A stretch of 64,000 nucleotides of DNA from Gentiana macrophylla (GCA_026214975.1 JAOBSW010001146.1:124001-188000); one strand, 5' to 3'. Counted from the stretch's first letter, positions 11,870 to 23,788 are shown. Notes: generated from the sequence alone by a model not told the origin. Translations and numbers: made by a program.

Positions 11870-11925
11870 AGCTGGCTCTCCGGTAGCGAGAGGCAGTCTC
11901 GCTGGTAGCGAAACCATTTTTTCAT
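11870..11925 (-). repeat. Inverted-repeat motifs in the E1 leader
   Basis: Within about 180 nt downstream of the primer site (minus strand) are two linked motifs built on GCTACC and CAGCGAG or CTCGC arms. E3 carries paired CGGTCGACCG motifs at the corresponding leader position (35588-35625). Related CTCGCTGCCAGCGAG occurs in the E1 3' LTR at 7167-7181. Confidence 0.55.
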
Positions 11926-12047
11926 AATCTGGAATTTTCACACAAAGCAGACAACCAGAGTGACTCAAAAAACGTAAAAACAGACTCTAAAACAGAAAAC
12001 TCAACATGAATAAAAAATTATTTATATATAAAAAAATGATCATTGGC

Positions 12048-12065
12048 TCCCCGACAGCGGCGCCA
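12048..12065 (-). other. E1 primer-binding site (tRNA-Asp type)
   Basis: The minus strand reads TGGCGCCGCTGTCGGGGA, six bases after the LTR end. It differs from the E2/E3 site (TGGCGCCGTTGCCGGGGA, complementary to the 3' end of plant tRNA-Asp) at two positions. Confidence 0.85.
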
Positions 12066-12071
12066 AAAACT

Positions 12072-13757
12072 TGATGACAAGATCAAGTGATAATAAAATA
12101 CCTGAACACCATAAACCAATACCAGCAAGGGACTTGGTCCATCGTAGTATAGCTATAGCGAATCAAGGTCGATCCCACTGGGAACCAATTGTGGATCATT
12201 TATATACAAACAATTAATCATTCAAGCCGAGCACACGAAGGCGATCTACGACCAACAAACGACAAGACAAGATAAAGGACACAACTCGACACAACACATA
12301 ACATACAAGTAATTAACCTCCCCAATTACTATGTTATCGTTTGGATCTTGAGATTCTATATAACTAAGCTAGACTCGACAACTATTAATCCGATTCGTAT
12401 CTAATTTATATTGGCTACAGGAGTCATCCCCTAAACTAGATCTAGCTCCAGTTAGGCCATCTAGATCACTGTGCTACATTACGTGACTTCGCTTTGTAGG
12501 CCTCCTTCTCATATGACTCGCACGCTTACAAAACTAGGGATGCCGATATTAACCGTATTCCTCACCTAGGCAACATTCCTGTGGTTAGGCGTACTTCCTA
12601 AGCGATCGCATCAGTCTCCGTCCTATTAACACTAACTTTTTAGGTATCATGTTAATTTACGACTTACGTATAATTAGGTGCATTAAATACCCTAATATAA
12701 AACAGATCTAGATCTCGCTGAAAGTCCCGAAAGATCAATTAATGAGCCGACCTAGGAGTACTATTTTGGTATTTCCTAACTACACATTTTAATTAATCCA
12801 GACGAGCAGCGTAGCCGTAGCCATACCTACTAAGACAAGAAATTCTAGGTGGACAACCTCACCATAAAGACGTGGCTAGATTGACATGGCGAAAACCTAA
12901 ATCTTAGCGTTTCTCTATACGCAACGGATAAAATAGAGATTCATCAAGAAATTATATAGATATACTAGAAACACGATTTTCGTTCATATCAAAGTCATAC
13001 GTAGGTCACCAGATCTCGACGTGGGCGTGTGGACCTTATAGACGAGGAATCCCCACTGCCTCACGTCGTATCCTTAGATCTACATCGTTTGACGAAGAAC
13101 GAACAACATCAAACAGTAAACAATAATTGGGGGGGATCTAATTACAAACAACAAAGAAGAAATATACACAAGAACATCACATAATAACTGCTGGAATCTT
13201 GTATAAAAACTACTACGGCGAGGATTTGTGTTATGAGTTGATGTAAAAAGTGTATGTAATAAAATCCGTGGCTGCTCTTTATATAGAGGCTTAGGCCGAC
13301 TTAATGATAGATTTAAAAACCATAAAATGTGTAGAGATAACTCTCAGCCGATCCTGTAGATTTTGCTTGAGCTCGCCCCAATGAATGTGCACTCTCACAA
13401 ACCAATGAGTCCTCTTCATTCTGATTGGCTCGCTGGCTTTTCTTGCTCCTCACTCCACTTTTCATGCTGCTTCGATATTTATCTTTTATTTTATCCGATT
13501 CTGCTCTGATTTATCTTGAGATTTACTTCCTTCGTTGGTAGATATCCTCTGATTCACCATAATCTATAAAATCAATAATTATCACACAGTAAATCATATT
13601 TTAATAATAAAAATAGATAAATACCAAATTATATTCTATAAATCACATAACATTAAATAATCGTTATAAACAAGTGAATTAACATAAAATATATATTATT
13701 AATCTCGATTTAAGGATTACGTTGATGACTTTTACGAGTATAATTTCACCGTCATCA
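12072..13757 (-). repeat. E1 5' LTR
   Basis: On the minus strand it runs from TGATGACGG at 13757 to ...CATCA at 12072, about 1.69 kb. The start is almost the same as in E2. A TATATAA box lies at 13285-13279 (minus strand), about 475 nt into the LTR as in E2. The R-U5 half (12072-13270) shares blocks with E2, such as the region around the CACGTCTTTATGG-like segment near 12870. Confidence 0.85.
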
Positions 13758-13952
13758 TTTACCCATGTACGTTATTAATTAGTAGGTCTGGAACAGTCGG
13801 GTCCAGACCCAGCTGAAGCAGGAAATTACTAGTCGTGTTTTTGTTTTAATTGTCTGTCTTGCAGGAATACAGAATGCTTTCGACTAGAAAGATCGTAGGG
13901 ATTCAAAGTCAGCTAGCACTATGTCATGAGCAGTTTTGAATGTCTTTCTATT
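13758..13952. other. Unassigned 195 bp between E1 and the minus-strand copia LTR
   Basis: I recognise nothing with confidence. The first five bases (TTTAC) are the predicted E1 target-site copy. The segment does not match the M internal sequence next to its LTR, and no tRNA-iMet primer site adjoins 13953. Confidence 0.3.
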
Positions 13953-15640
13953 TGTCCAATAAAAGGCTGACACAAGTTTAGAGAGGGGTGAATAAACTTG
14001 TCCCAAAAAATTGAATCTATAACCAGATTGAGGTTAGCTTTAAACCTTTGTGGAGTTAAGATAACTTACTTGAGTATAAGTCAAAACTGACTTATGCTTA
14101 ACTGAGTTAACCTGTAGCGGATTATTAAAGCCTATTTATAAATATGAGTTTATCAGTTTGTCTAGATGGAATGAAATGTTGTGCTGATTCAGTTTCTTAT
14201 GTTTGCTGAGTGTGTGATCAGATGTAATATAAACTATTATGCAATAAGTAAATGCGTAAGGTAAGTAAGTAAATAAGACAGAATTTATAGAGTTTCTAGG
14301 AGGTGTAATCTTGTCAATCCTCTCTTCCCCTATGATGCGGAGGAAAATTCCACTAGAACTCTTTAAGGTAGATCGGTTACAAAAAGTCCTAAACTAATAG
14401 TCCTTGGCTAATCCCAAGCTTCACTATCTAAGCAACTATAGAACAGGTAGAATTGCGTGCAGCTCTGCAACTGCTTGCACCACTGGTCCTTGAAGGGTTG
14501 TATTGCCTCTTCACCAGCTCATCATAAACACAGTCTTCCTGACTGCCACTCAAATGTCCTTCCCACCTTCTTGGTGTTTCACAGCCTTTGATAAAATCAA
14601 AGTTGAGACTTGAATCAATAACTAAGATTCAACTTGTGATTTGTGCTTCTTTTTCTTGATGTATATGATTTGCTCAAGCTTTGTTTAGTGTTTGATCTTG
14701 ATGCTTCTTTGAATGTTATAGAACACTTTGAAGATTTCTTGATCTTGCAACAAAGCATACTGTAGGAGTTCTTATTAATTCACTTTCCCTTTTACTTGAA
14801 TCGTTCTTAACAGATTTTTCTTTTGAACTCCACACTTATTCTTGAGGTAGATGTGACCTATTTATAGTGTTTTTTCCAACGTCCTTCTTCTTTGAATTTG
14901 AATTGTTGTAGCCGTTGGTGGAACTTCTTATTCTGTTGAATGTCAGTGTCCTTTCTGACAATTCCGTGTATCCAATAAAATTGTTTCCTTTATAACGGTT
15001 AGATCTTTCTTCAGGTTTTATATATTCAGCTTGAAAATTATTTTATGTGGACTATTCAGTTTCACCTTTAAGAGCATTAACTGCGGTTTTACTCTTCTTC
15101 AAAAAATTAGTACTCTATTCTTCATGTGATTATAATTGACTTAATCAGAGTACACCATAACTTAGATAAATCATCTAAGATAACATTGTCCTTATGTATC
15201 TTAGGTCTTCATACAAAATCTATAGAGTCAGTTCAGGTAATCACAATCTGGCTCGAATTCTATCTTTATAATCACGGTTTTGGTATTTATAAACTGAGTT
15301 TGAACCCTCAGTTCTTCATTCTTCAATAACTGAGTATGTGTCCCTCAGTTCTTCAGCTTCTAGATAAGTCAACCGAGTCTGTGTCCCTCAGCGAACATTC
15401 CTTCTTCAGCATCTGTTGGTGTGCTATGAGTATGTTTCTCAATCTTCAATTGTGAACTCAGTTTTCATAGTCTCATCAAGTCAGTTACTCGTTTTCTCTA
15501 AACTTATCCTAGAACAATTCCAGTGCTTGTCTGATTTACTTATACAAATATCAGACTTTATTAAATCCTATTCATTAATATCTAGACATCTTTTTGCTTT
15601 GCACTGTAACAGCTAGTTCTGACACTTCATCAATGGGGTT
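13953..15640 (-). repeat. Solo LTR of the M (SIRE-like copia) family, minus strand
   Basis: It is the reverse complement of the M 5' LTR over nearly its whole length. The stretch near 13965-13995 mirrors 17370-17400, and 15620-15640 mirrors 15714-15735. It lacks the first roughly 60 bases of the LTR. No primer site or internal sequence adjoins 13953, so a solo LTR is the simplest reading. The short ORFs at 15126-15616 arise from antisense LTR sequence. Confidence 0.85.
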
Positions 15641-15652
15641 AAAAGCAATAAC

Positions 15653-17417
15653 TATTGGAAATAAAATTTATGTTTTGATGAAATTTCATCATATTTACTC
15701 AATATATTATCTTAACCTCATTGATGAAGTGCTGAAGCTAGATGTTATAGTTAAAAGCTAAAAGATGTCTAGAATTGAATGTATAGGTTTTACTAGTGTC
15801 TGATATTTGTATAGATTACATCAGACAAGCACTGTAATAGTTAGTGTGTTGTAAAACTAAAAACTGGAAGTCATCTAGAAAACTGGAAATCATTAAGATA
15901 AACAAACTGACTCAAACAACACCAATATGAAACTGAAGAAGATAAGTTCGCCGAGGGACACAAACTCAGTTGGCTTATTTTGAAGATTGAAGAACTGAGG
16001 GTTCAAAATCAGTAAATGAAGAGCTGAGGGTCACAAACTCAGTTATTGAAGGTTGAAGAACTGAGTGGTCAAACACAGTTATGAAGATTACAAGTCAAGA
16101 CTGTAAAGTTAGACTTCAAGGAAGTTTGTGGTGACCTGAACTGACTTTATGGATCTTGTTTGAAGACCTAAGAATTATAAGGACAATGAATTCTTAGAAG
16201 TTAATTAATTGCATATGGTGTACTCTGATTAAGTCAATTTATAATCAGATGAAAATTGGAGTACTGATATTTGAAGAAGAGTAAAATCTCAGTTAATGCT
16301 CCAAGTCTGTCAAGAAACTGACAACTGATAAACACAGTATAAAATAGATAAAGAAACTCAGTTTTATATGTCAGTCATCCAACAAACTAACAGTACAGTC
16401 GAACGTTTTTAAAGGAAGCAATTCTATTGGATGAAATACTGACACATCAGAAGGGTCACAAAATATAGCCGTTACAAGATAGACGTTGATACAATTCGAA
16501 TTCAAACAAGATGAACGTTGGGCCTCATACTATAAATAGAGGACTTTGCACCAAGAAGAGAGAATAATCAAGAGATCAACAAGCATTTTGTGCATTAGTC
16601 GTTTTATTCGAATCACTATCATCTCTGCGCTATAACAAGATCATATCAAGAATATCTTCAAGTGTTCAAACTACTCATAATTTATCCAGATTCAGACACT
16701 TTGAAGACCCACAAACAAGAATCAATTTATTGATTCTAAACCCAACTTTGATTCTACATTAAAGGTTTAGACAGTGAAGCAAACCGGGAAGGTTTTGCCA
16801 AGGACAGTTGTCACAGCAGTCGGGTAGACTGTGTTTGTGGTGGTAGCTGGTGAAGAGGCATAAGTAACCCTCCAAGGACCAGTGTTCAAGCAATTGAAGA
16901 GCAGCAATTCTACCTGTTCTACAACTGTTTAGAGATGGAAGCTAGGATTAGCCAAGGACTATTGTTTAGGACTTTTTGTAACAGCTCATCTCAAGAAGTT
17001 CTAGTGGAATTTTCCCCCTACACCACAGGGGAAGAGAGGACTAACATGATTACACCACCTGGAACCTCTATAATTCTTGTTTATTTACTTTACGCATTTA
17101 TTTATTTATTTAGCATTTATCTACAGCATTCTGATAATTGACTATTATACACCTCACAGATCACAAACTGATATTCACCTGAATTCAGTTTAGCACACTC
17201 AACATTCATATAGAATAACAAGATCAAGAAAAAGGCTAAAACTATATCCGCTGCCGGTTGACTCAGTTTTGCGTAAGTCAGTTTGACTTAGACTAAGCTC
17301 AGTCAGCTTAACTCCACACAAGTTTTTAACTGAACCTTAATTAGTTTAAAATCAGTTTTTGGTGACAATTTTATTCACCCCCTCTAAACTTGTGTTAGCC
17401 TTTCCAAGGGACCGACA
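15653..17417 (+). repeat. M 5' LTR
   Basis: It starts about TATTGGAAATAAAATT and ends ...CCGACA two bases before the primer site. The first roughly 480 bp match 57229-57710, the surviving part of the 3' LTR. The canonical TG start has mutated in both copies (TATTGG here, TTTAGG there), so the exact first base is inferred. A TATA box lies at 16531-16538. The LTR is rich in GAACTGAG and AACTCAGTT-like units (about 15960-16080), which give it a repetitive look. Confidence 0.88.
16531..16538 (+). promoter_or_regulatory. M LTR TATA box
   Basis: TATAAATA followed by GAGGAC lies about 880 bp into the LTR and ahead of a GC-richer segment. Position and sequence fit an LTR promoter. I cannot place the transcription start exactly. 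Confidence 0.6.
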
Positions 17418-17419
17418 AT

Positions 17420-17431
17420 TGGTATCGGAGC
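17420..17431 (+). other. M primer-binding site (tRNA-iMet)
   Basis: TGGTATCGGAGC lies two bases after the LTR end. It matches the plant initiator tRNA-Met primer site (usual form TGGTATCAGAGC) with one change. Confidence 0.9.
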
Positions 17432-17536
17432 AGTGTTTCTTTAACAAGATATCATTTGCTCTAAACCACCTCTAGTTTTTCTTTTCAGAAAGCTCAGTTT
17501 CTAAGTTTTCACATAATCAGTTTTCACTCTCTCACT

Positions 17537-19127
17537 ATGGATAACAATCAGTATGCCAGACAAATGCTGATGTGCAACATGGACAAATTTGATGAATATA
17601 GACATCGTTTGCAGGCTTTTCTAGCGGCTTCTCATGATAAGTTGATTGATGTACTCACTGATGGACCCTTCCAGATTACTCATAGGCAAACTGTTGAAAG
17701 AAATCAAGTTAGAGTTCCCAAGCCTAAAGCTGAATGGACCAGTGATGATCGAAAGAGAAACAACCTGAACAATGTCGCCATGGATATCATACTCAGAACT
17801 CTTGATAGCAACATGTACCTGAAAGGCAAGGAGTTTACGACTACAAAAGAAATATGGGAAAAACTTTAGTTAGTTTGCGAAGGAACTGATTCGATTAAAG
17901 AAAATAATATCTCTGTAGCAAAACTGAAGTTTGAGAATTTCAAGTTGAAGTCAGGCGAAAGTATTGATCAGATGCAAAGAAGATTCAGCGCTATCATGGA
18001 TAAATTGACATTACTCAAAATTGAGTACACAAAGAAATAAATCAACATTAGAATCTTGAAGGCATTACCATTGTGCTGCAAGATGAAAGTCACAGCTATG
18101 GAAGAATCAAGAAGACTTGAAATAGAAGATTCATTCAAAATCTTCTCAGATCTCAAAGCTTACAAATTTAGTGAAGATTTCACCATGACAACGGCCTTAA
18201 TAAAAGCCATGGAGGAACCTAAAACAACAGCTCTTGCAGCAGCAGCATCAAATGAAAATCAAGAAACCTCATCTAGCAATCTTCAGCAATTGGACGAGAT
18301 GGAAGAACATACGGCCCTAATGATGAACAGAATTTGAAGGATGAATAATGGACACCCAGTCACTCAGAAGTTCATTAAGAGGACTCCTGAAAAGAATAAA
18401 GACGATGAATATCTTTGTTTCAACTGTAAGAAGCCTGGACATTACAAAGTTGAATGTCCATAACTGACCAAGAAGATTCAGCAATGAAGAACTGGGAGAA
18501 GAGCACTTCTTGCCGGAGATGAGTCAGACTATGAAGCTTGTACTGAAAGATTGTCAGAGAACACAGCTTTAATGGCTCACATGGAAAATCCAATTGATGT
18601 ATGTGAATCCAAGTCAAAATACTCTATAGCTCAGATTTCTATGCAAAATGCATGTTCTTCGACAGCTAACTCCAATCCAAAAAATCTAGAATTAGAACAA
18701 ACAAGACAAATTAATGAATCAGTTTGTAACTATTCAAGCTGGTTATGAATCAATTAAAGCTGAGAAAGAAATTCTAATTCTTGAAGTTGAACAATTGAAG
18801 TCTGAACTTAATATGATAAAACTGGCTAGAACTGAAAAAGAAAAGAATCAGTATTAGTCTACGGCATCTACAGCAGCAACTAATTCATTTGCTCAATCAA
18901 GTTCAGCTACTGGATTCAAATCAGGAAAGCCATATGAAGACAAAACAGGCTTAGGATTTGATACACAACAATCTTCTAAGGAAAGAACTATCAAAGATAC
19001 TGAACCTAGTATCAAAACTGGTATTAAGTTTGTAGCTGAGCAACTTCCACAAACTGAGAAAATTGTTGAACCAGTAAAGTCAGTATCACATAGGATAAAT
19101 TAGTTTTACAAGAAGACAACTGCATCT
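17537..19127 (+). pseudogene. M gag (copia UBN2-type), 5' part, with stops and split by E2
   Basis: Gag is the structural protein of the virus-like particle. ATG at 17537 opens a frame running to 18748 with in-frame stops at 17867, 18038, 18335 and 18461. The N-terminal part reads like copia gag: KEIWEKL, the LKFENFKLKSGESIDQM segment (about 17920-17975), then KALPLCCKMKVTAMEE. A CCHC zinc knuckle, C-x2-C-x4-H-x4-C (CFNCKKPGHYKVEC), is at 18416-18457, immediately followed by a stop. The C-terminal half is Ser/Thr/Asn-rich and partly out of frame from 18749. E2 begins at 19128; the coding continuation is at 26490. Confidence 0.88.
18416..18457 (+). other. CCHC zinc knuckle of M gag
   Basis: Cys, Cys, His and Cys are all present with 2, 4 and 4 residue spacing. 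This is the nucleic-acid-binding motif of gag nucleocapsids, and its metal ligands are intact although the surrounding gene is broken. Confidence 0.9.
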
Positions 19128-19484
19128 TGATGACGGTCAAATTATACCCGTAAAAGTCATCAACGTTGACCTTAAATCGAGATTAATAATATATATTTCA
19201 TATTAAATCACATGTTTATATTTATTATTTAATGTTAAGTGATTATTAATATGATATTTGGTATTTAGCCGTTTTCATTATTAAAAGCCGATTTATTGTG
19301 CGATAAATGCTGATTTTGTACATCACGACAAATCGAGAGGATTAATGTCATTCAATCAATGGTCTCAAGATAATAGAGGAAGAAAATCGGAGCATTAAAT
19401 GAAAGATTAATCAGATCAACACGCAAGCGTGCAGTGGGGAGCAAGATAAACGAGAAAAACGATTAACGCGTGCAAAGTTAGGTT

Positions 19485-19538
19485 CGGTCGACCGAGCCTA
19501 TAGCTTCGGTCGACCGAGTGGGGAGCTTCGGTTGACCG
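19485..19538 (+). repeat. Three CGGTCGACCG palindromic motifs upstream of the E2 TATA box
   Basis: Perfect 10-bp palindromes, usually inside TCGGTCGACCGA, are spaced about 22 bp; the third reads CGGTTGACCG. The same set is in the 3' LTR (25080-25133). Their place 80-130 bp before the TATA box fits a promoter or chromatin-binding site, but no factor can be named. Confidence 0.8.
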
Positions 19539-19613
19539 AGTGTGTCATCTCGGTCACTTATCGGATTTTTGCGTGTATATCTTCTAGATCCTTCATTAGT
19601 CGGTAGAAACTCC

Positions 19614-19620
19614 TATATAA
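19614..19620 (+). promoter_or_regulatory. E2 LTR TATA box
   Basis: TATATAA followed by GCAGC. The identical site in the 3' LTR is at 25209-25215. Confidence 0.7.
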
Positions 19621-20919
19621 GCAGCAGCTACGAGAAATTGTAAAAACACACCAACATATCCCTTCATTCTTTCTTCAATATTACAATTGATAATATAACT
19701 TTGATACAATGTAGAATAATTTGAGGGTTTCAAAGCAATTTAAATTTGCAATATGTAAGCCTTTATTTTTGTTTCTTTCTTTTAAGTAATTAATCCCTCC
19801 CAATTATGCTTTATCGTTTGAATTAGTTAATCATAGCTAGATGATGTAGATCTAGGCTATGACGTCGAGGGGATGTGGCGACTCCTTGTCTATGGGGATC
19901 CCATAACCTACGTCATAGACTTAGTATTTATTCATGAATCTGTATTGTTCAATTAATGTGTATCTAAGTTAGTTTATATGAATGCTTTACAACCATCGCT
20001 TAATCCGTTGTGTATGATGAAACGCCGAGAGATACGCTCAGGGATGTAACTGGGGAAAAGACCATTCGGTCGACCGAGCCCGACTATTCGGTCGACCGAG
20101 CCCTGTTTTCATCCGTTAAATAGCCACGTCTTTATGGTTAGGTTAACTTAATAGAATTTATTATCTCAAAGAGGTATGGCTATGGCTACGTTACTCGCTT
20201 AGTTTAATTAAAACGTGTAAAAAGGAAATACCAATATAAAACTCTTAGGTAGGCTCATGAATTGATCTTCGGACGTTCAGCGTTATCTAGGTAGGTTTAT
20301 ATTCGGGAATTGCATGCACCTGCTTATACGTAGATCGTAAACTAGCATGAGACTATAACTTGGTAATTGCTAGTTGGACGAGAGCTTGAGTGATCGTTTA
20401 GGAAGTACGCCTAACCATAGGAATGTTGCCTGGACGAGGTGTACGGTTAATATCGGCATCCTTAGAGTCGTAAGCGTGTGAGTTATATGAGATGGAGGCA
20501 CCAAAAGGCGAAGTCACGTAACAATATCACAGTGATTTAGTGACTTACCGGTGCTAAGTCAAGTTAAAGAGGATGACTCCCGTAGCCAATCTAAAATAGA
20601 TACAAACGGATTGACAGTTAATAAGTTCAATTTATTATATAAATTATCTAGGTCCAAACGATAAAGACTATAATTGGGGAGGTTAATTACGTTGTGTCGA
20701 GTCGTGTCTTTACCTTTCTTGTTTTATGTTGGTCGTAGACCGCCTCTATGTCCTTGACATGTTTAATTAATTGTTTGTATATAAGATGACCCACAATTGG
20801 TTCCCTGTGGGATCGACCTTGATTCACTATAGCTATACTACGATGGGCCTAGTCCTCTTGCTAGTATTGGTTTATGGTGGTCAAGTATATGATAACATGA
20901 TTGACCCCGATCCAGTTTT

Positions 20920-20937
20920 TGGCGCCGTTGCCGGGGA
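20920..20937 (+). other. E2 primer-binding site (tRNA-Asp)
   Basis: TGGCGCCGTTGCCGGGGA is complementary to the 3' end of plant tRNA-Asp and lies five bases after the LTR. It is the typical site of Athila/Tat-group elements. Confidence 0.93.
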
Positions 20938-21690
20938 ACCAACGGTCAATTTTATATATAAATAATTTTTTTTTATTCATGTCGAGTTTTCTGTTTTAGA
21001 GTCAGTTTTTACGTTTTTGAGTCCCTCTGGTTGTCTGCTCTGTGTGACTTCGTGTTTCTGTTTATCCCCGTATGTTTAATCCGTAAGTCTGATAGCAGCA
21101 TGGGAGACCATGATAAAATCAGTCTACGGTCTGTTTTGTTTTTCTTCTGTTTGTAGAAACCAGGGTAGCAATAATCTAAGTCAGTAATTTTTCAAGGGCG
21201 CTGAGAAAATAACCTAGCAAACATGTGGAGCTACGAATCTAAGATGGGAAAAGCAATGGAAGCAATACATTTAAAGCACCAAGATGGCTCCGAAAAAATT
21301 TTAAAGGCTTAAATTCTTCGTGGTACAATGTTGAAGGCAAGGTACTACCTTTTTTTTTTTTGCTTATGTTTTACTACCTTGTGGTTTTTTGAGCATAAGT
21401 TAGCCTATACATAAACCTTAGTATGAATCTTGGCCCGGAGTTGGTTTGTAAGATTAATTTTATTAGTGTGGAAGGTTACGCGCCAAATCATCTCATCTAG
21501 AGGTGTAAGGAAACATGTAGTCATTGAAAGGAAGTAGTGAATAAAGAGTTCCTCGTAGTTCTATCAAAATCTCATTGTCCTATGCATGAGATTGCTTCTA
21601 CTGGCCAGGGGAGCAACAAATTGTGTAGTTTAAGCATTAAAAATCTAAAGAAGACGTTGAGTTTTGAGAGAACACCATTTTACGCTGCGT

Positions 21691-22055
21691 TGAGTTTTAT
21701 GGTGATGGCTTCTCGGTGAACCCACCTTAAATGTAAAACGAGATTACGCTTTGGGTGACAATTTAGAAATCGCAGAATCGTAGTACATGGGTTCGAAATG
21801 GTCTAACCATGGTCGGGCGATTTCAACCGAGCTTCGCTCAATCGATTCCTCCACGTGTGATGTACGTTATGCCAGGTTCAACAAGACTTAGCATAGCCGA
21901 TAAGCCTTCAAAGGCTAAACGGGCTTAATCTTGACGGATTGGCCTGAATCGTCACATATGTTACAACGAATAAGACGGCGAGGCTTTCCTACATAACCGA
22001 CCTTATTCGAGTACTTTGATTCATTATTTCTTATTGTCAAGGCCAAATCGTAATT
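21691..22055. repeat. 365-bp module shared with E4 and E6
   Basis: This block closely matches 49827-50194 in E4 and 62131-62498 (inverted) in E6, although E2 has different LTRs, primer and neighbours. E1, of the same family as E2, lacks it at the matching position. No coding potential is conserved that I can see. Confidence 0.85.
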
Positions 22056-23776
22056 TTAACTAAGTTTCTTAGAATTCACTAATTTCTAAAACGAGCCGAG
22101 GTAAGAGCTTTGTATAAATGGTATGGATAAATGTCGTTTCCTAGGTCTCACAACCAAGGGAAGGGTATTAATCCGCAAAAGCAACAAGCCCACCTCTTAT
22201 AGTGCGCGAAGGGTCAAAGTCTGGTGATCCAAGAATAATGACTGACAAGGATAATTTTTTTGGAAAGTCGAGCTGAGGACTTTAAACTCAGAACTACTTC
22301 TTTAAAACCCTTAGGATTTCTTTTTAGGATTTTAGGTCTTTCCTTCTTTGAGTCCAATAAGAGTAACATGACATATGTTGAGGTTTTTTATTTTGCCGTG
22401 TTCCGATGGCCATTGGGCTAAGGATGTGCAAAACTTTTTTACTCAATATAGGCCACGTGAAATAGAGTTCCGTAGGAGAGTCAAGAAATTGCTAAAGAAA
22501 AGGAAATTTAGCAAACAACATTAAGATGGAAGCATTAAGAGAGCTTGAGAATTATTGAAAATGTAACAGAGAATGATTGGTGCGAATAAGAACAATTTTG
22601 GTCAACTTCCAAAACCTTTTAGAATGGTGATCCAAGAGAAAATCCAAAGTGATGTGCAATTCATTCTGCAATTTTTCACCTTCAAACTTTTCGATCCTCT
22701 CACCAATCTGCCCCGGAAGTTCACATTTCTAACCATTCTTTCATCGCCTCTCTTTCTTTCCATCTGTTTCACTCTCCCACCCAATCTCAATGCCTTAACC
22801 ATTTTCAACCCACCCATAAACACAATTTCTTACCCACCCTTTATCTTTTCTTCCCAACCTTATGTGTATCTTTTTTCTAAACCCATCATACTCTCTACCT
22901 CCATCTTGTTTACAAAATACCTTTGTGTTGCGGAATTTGAAATATTGCTATGTTTTATTGATTATTTTTTTTATCATTTTGATTTTCATGATCCTAGTTG
23001 GGGTAAGTGTAGCTCTGACCCTAGCTAGATTTTAAAGGTTTTTGGCTCGATCAAAGTACAACTTCTCTTTTTACCAGAAGTTTTAAATTTCACACTTTTC
23101 CGACTATTCCGGCATTTCTAGATGATAAGTTTTGTTCTGAACTATCACACCGATCCGACCTTGTTGATGAAGGTTATGACTTTTACGTGATACATTGGGT
23201 TATTAGTAATTTCGGGGAGTAGCTACATCTCCCTAAGTTGTTGATATCCAATCCAAGCGAGAAGTTTATGCGCTAAGTACCTGATTTTATCTTTAGCCGA
23301 TAGGTCACATTCAATCTGTTATACCTTACCAAGTTTCTCTTTTATACTGGAATGATTACATAGTGAGCCAGTCCACCTCGTGTTTTCCCACGTCGGGTAA
23401 TGCTTTTTGATCTTTGTCTTCTCCACCCGGTTTTAAGAATATTTAGGCGGTGGAGGTTTTAGATGAAGACTACCATCTTTAGTTGCTTGTTTATTTTTCT
23501 TTCTATTTAGTATTTTTCTTTTTTGGTTGTCATTGGTTGTATAAAATAAAGTGGCTTGAACTGTTTTTAGGTATTTATACCTCATTACTGCCACATTATT
23601 CTATAACTCCCATAGAAATGGTGTTATTAACGGTTTCGTGGAGTTTGTCTGCTTATACAGGTTTTCACTTGCTTCTCCGCAACGTGCTGACATTTACTCT
23701 GATATTTTTCCTTTACTTGAGAGCCGTTTCCAGAGCTAAGTCTTTTTCTTAAATTCTCATTTTTAATGCCATGTTT

Positions 23777-23788
23777 AAGTGGGGGGTA
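23777..23788 (+). other. E2 inner polypurine-like tract
   Basis: AAGTGGGGGGTA follows GTTT, about 0.93 kb upstream of the canonical tract. It matches the inner tracts of E1 and E3. Confidence 0.65.

Larger units (their letters stand above)
7046..13757 (-). mobile_element. E1: gene-less Tat/Athila-type LTR element, minus strand, 3' LTR truncated
   Basis: Read on the minus strand the order is 5' LTR (13757-12072), tRNA-Asp-type primer site (12065-12048), about 4.5 kb of internal DNA, polypurine tract (7540-7531), and a partial 3' LTR (7526-7046). The internal region aligns by eye with E2 in several blocks (for example 11560-11730 against 21170-21340, and 9080-9420 against 22960-23300), so E1 and E2 belong to one family. 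No gag or pol domain is recognisable, so it would be non-autonomous (LARD-like). A short minus-strand ORF (10074-10259) matches degenerate remains of a coding segment better preserved in E3 near 36900-37060. The right target duplication would start at 13758; the left is lost. Confidence 0.8.
19128..20914 (+). repeat. E2 5' LTR
   Basis: Starts TGATGACGG and ends CCCCGATCCA. U3 carries three CGGTCGACCG-type motifs (19485, 19507, 19529, the third with one change). A TATATAA box is at 19614-19620. Two further motifs are at about 20066 and 20088 in the presumed R-U5 region. Confidence 0.93.

Noticed and set aside
16935..17141. Short ORF in the M 5' LTR
   Set aside because: Lies in LTR DNA upstream of the primer site; chance ORF.
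21691..22055. Shared module as a SINE
   Set aside because: I could not find convincing A and B boxes, a poly-A or simple-repeat tail, or flanking duplications.
22573..23028. 151-codon Phe/Pro-rich ORF in E2, suspected membrane protein
   Set aside because: The counterparts in E1 and E3 are not conserved in frame, and the composition follows C/T-rich DNA; no domain recognised.
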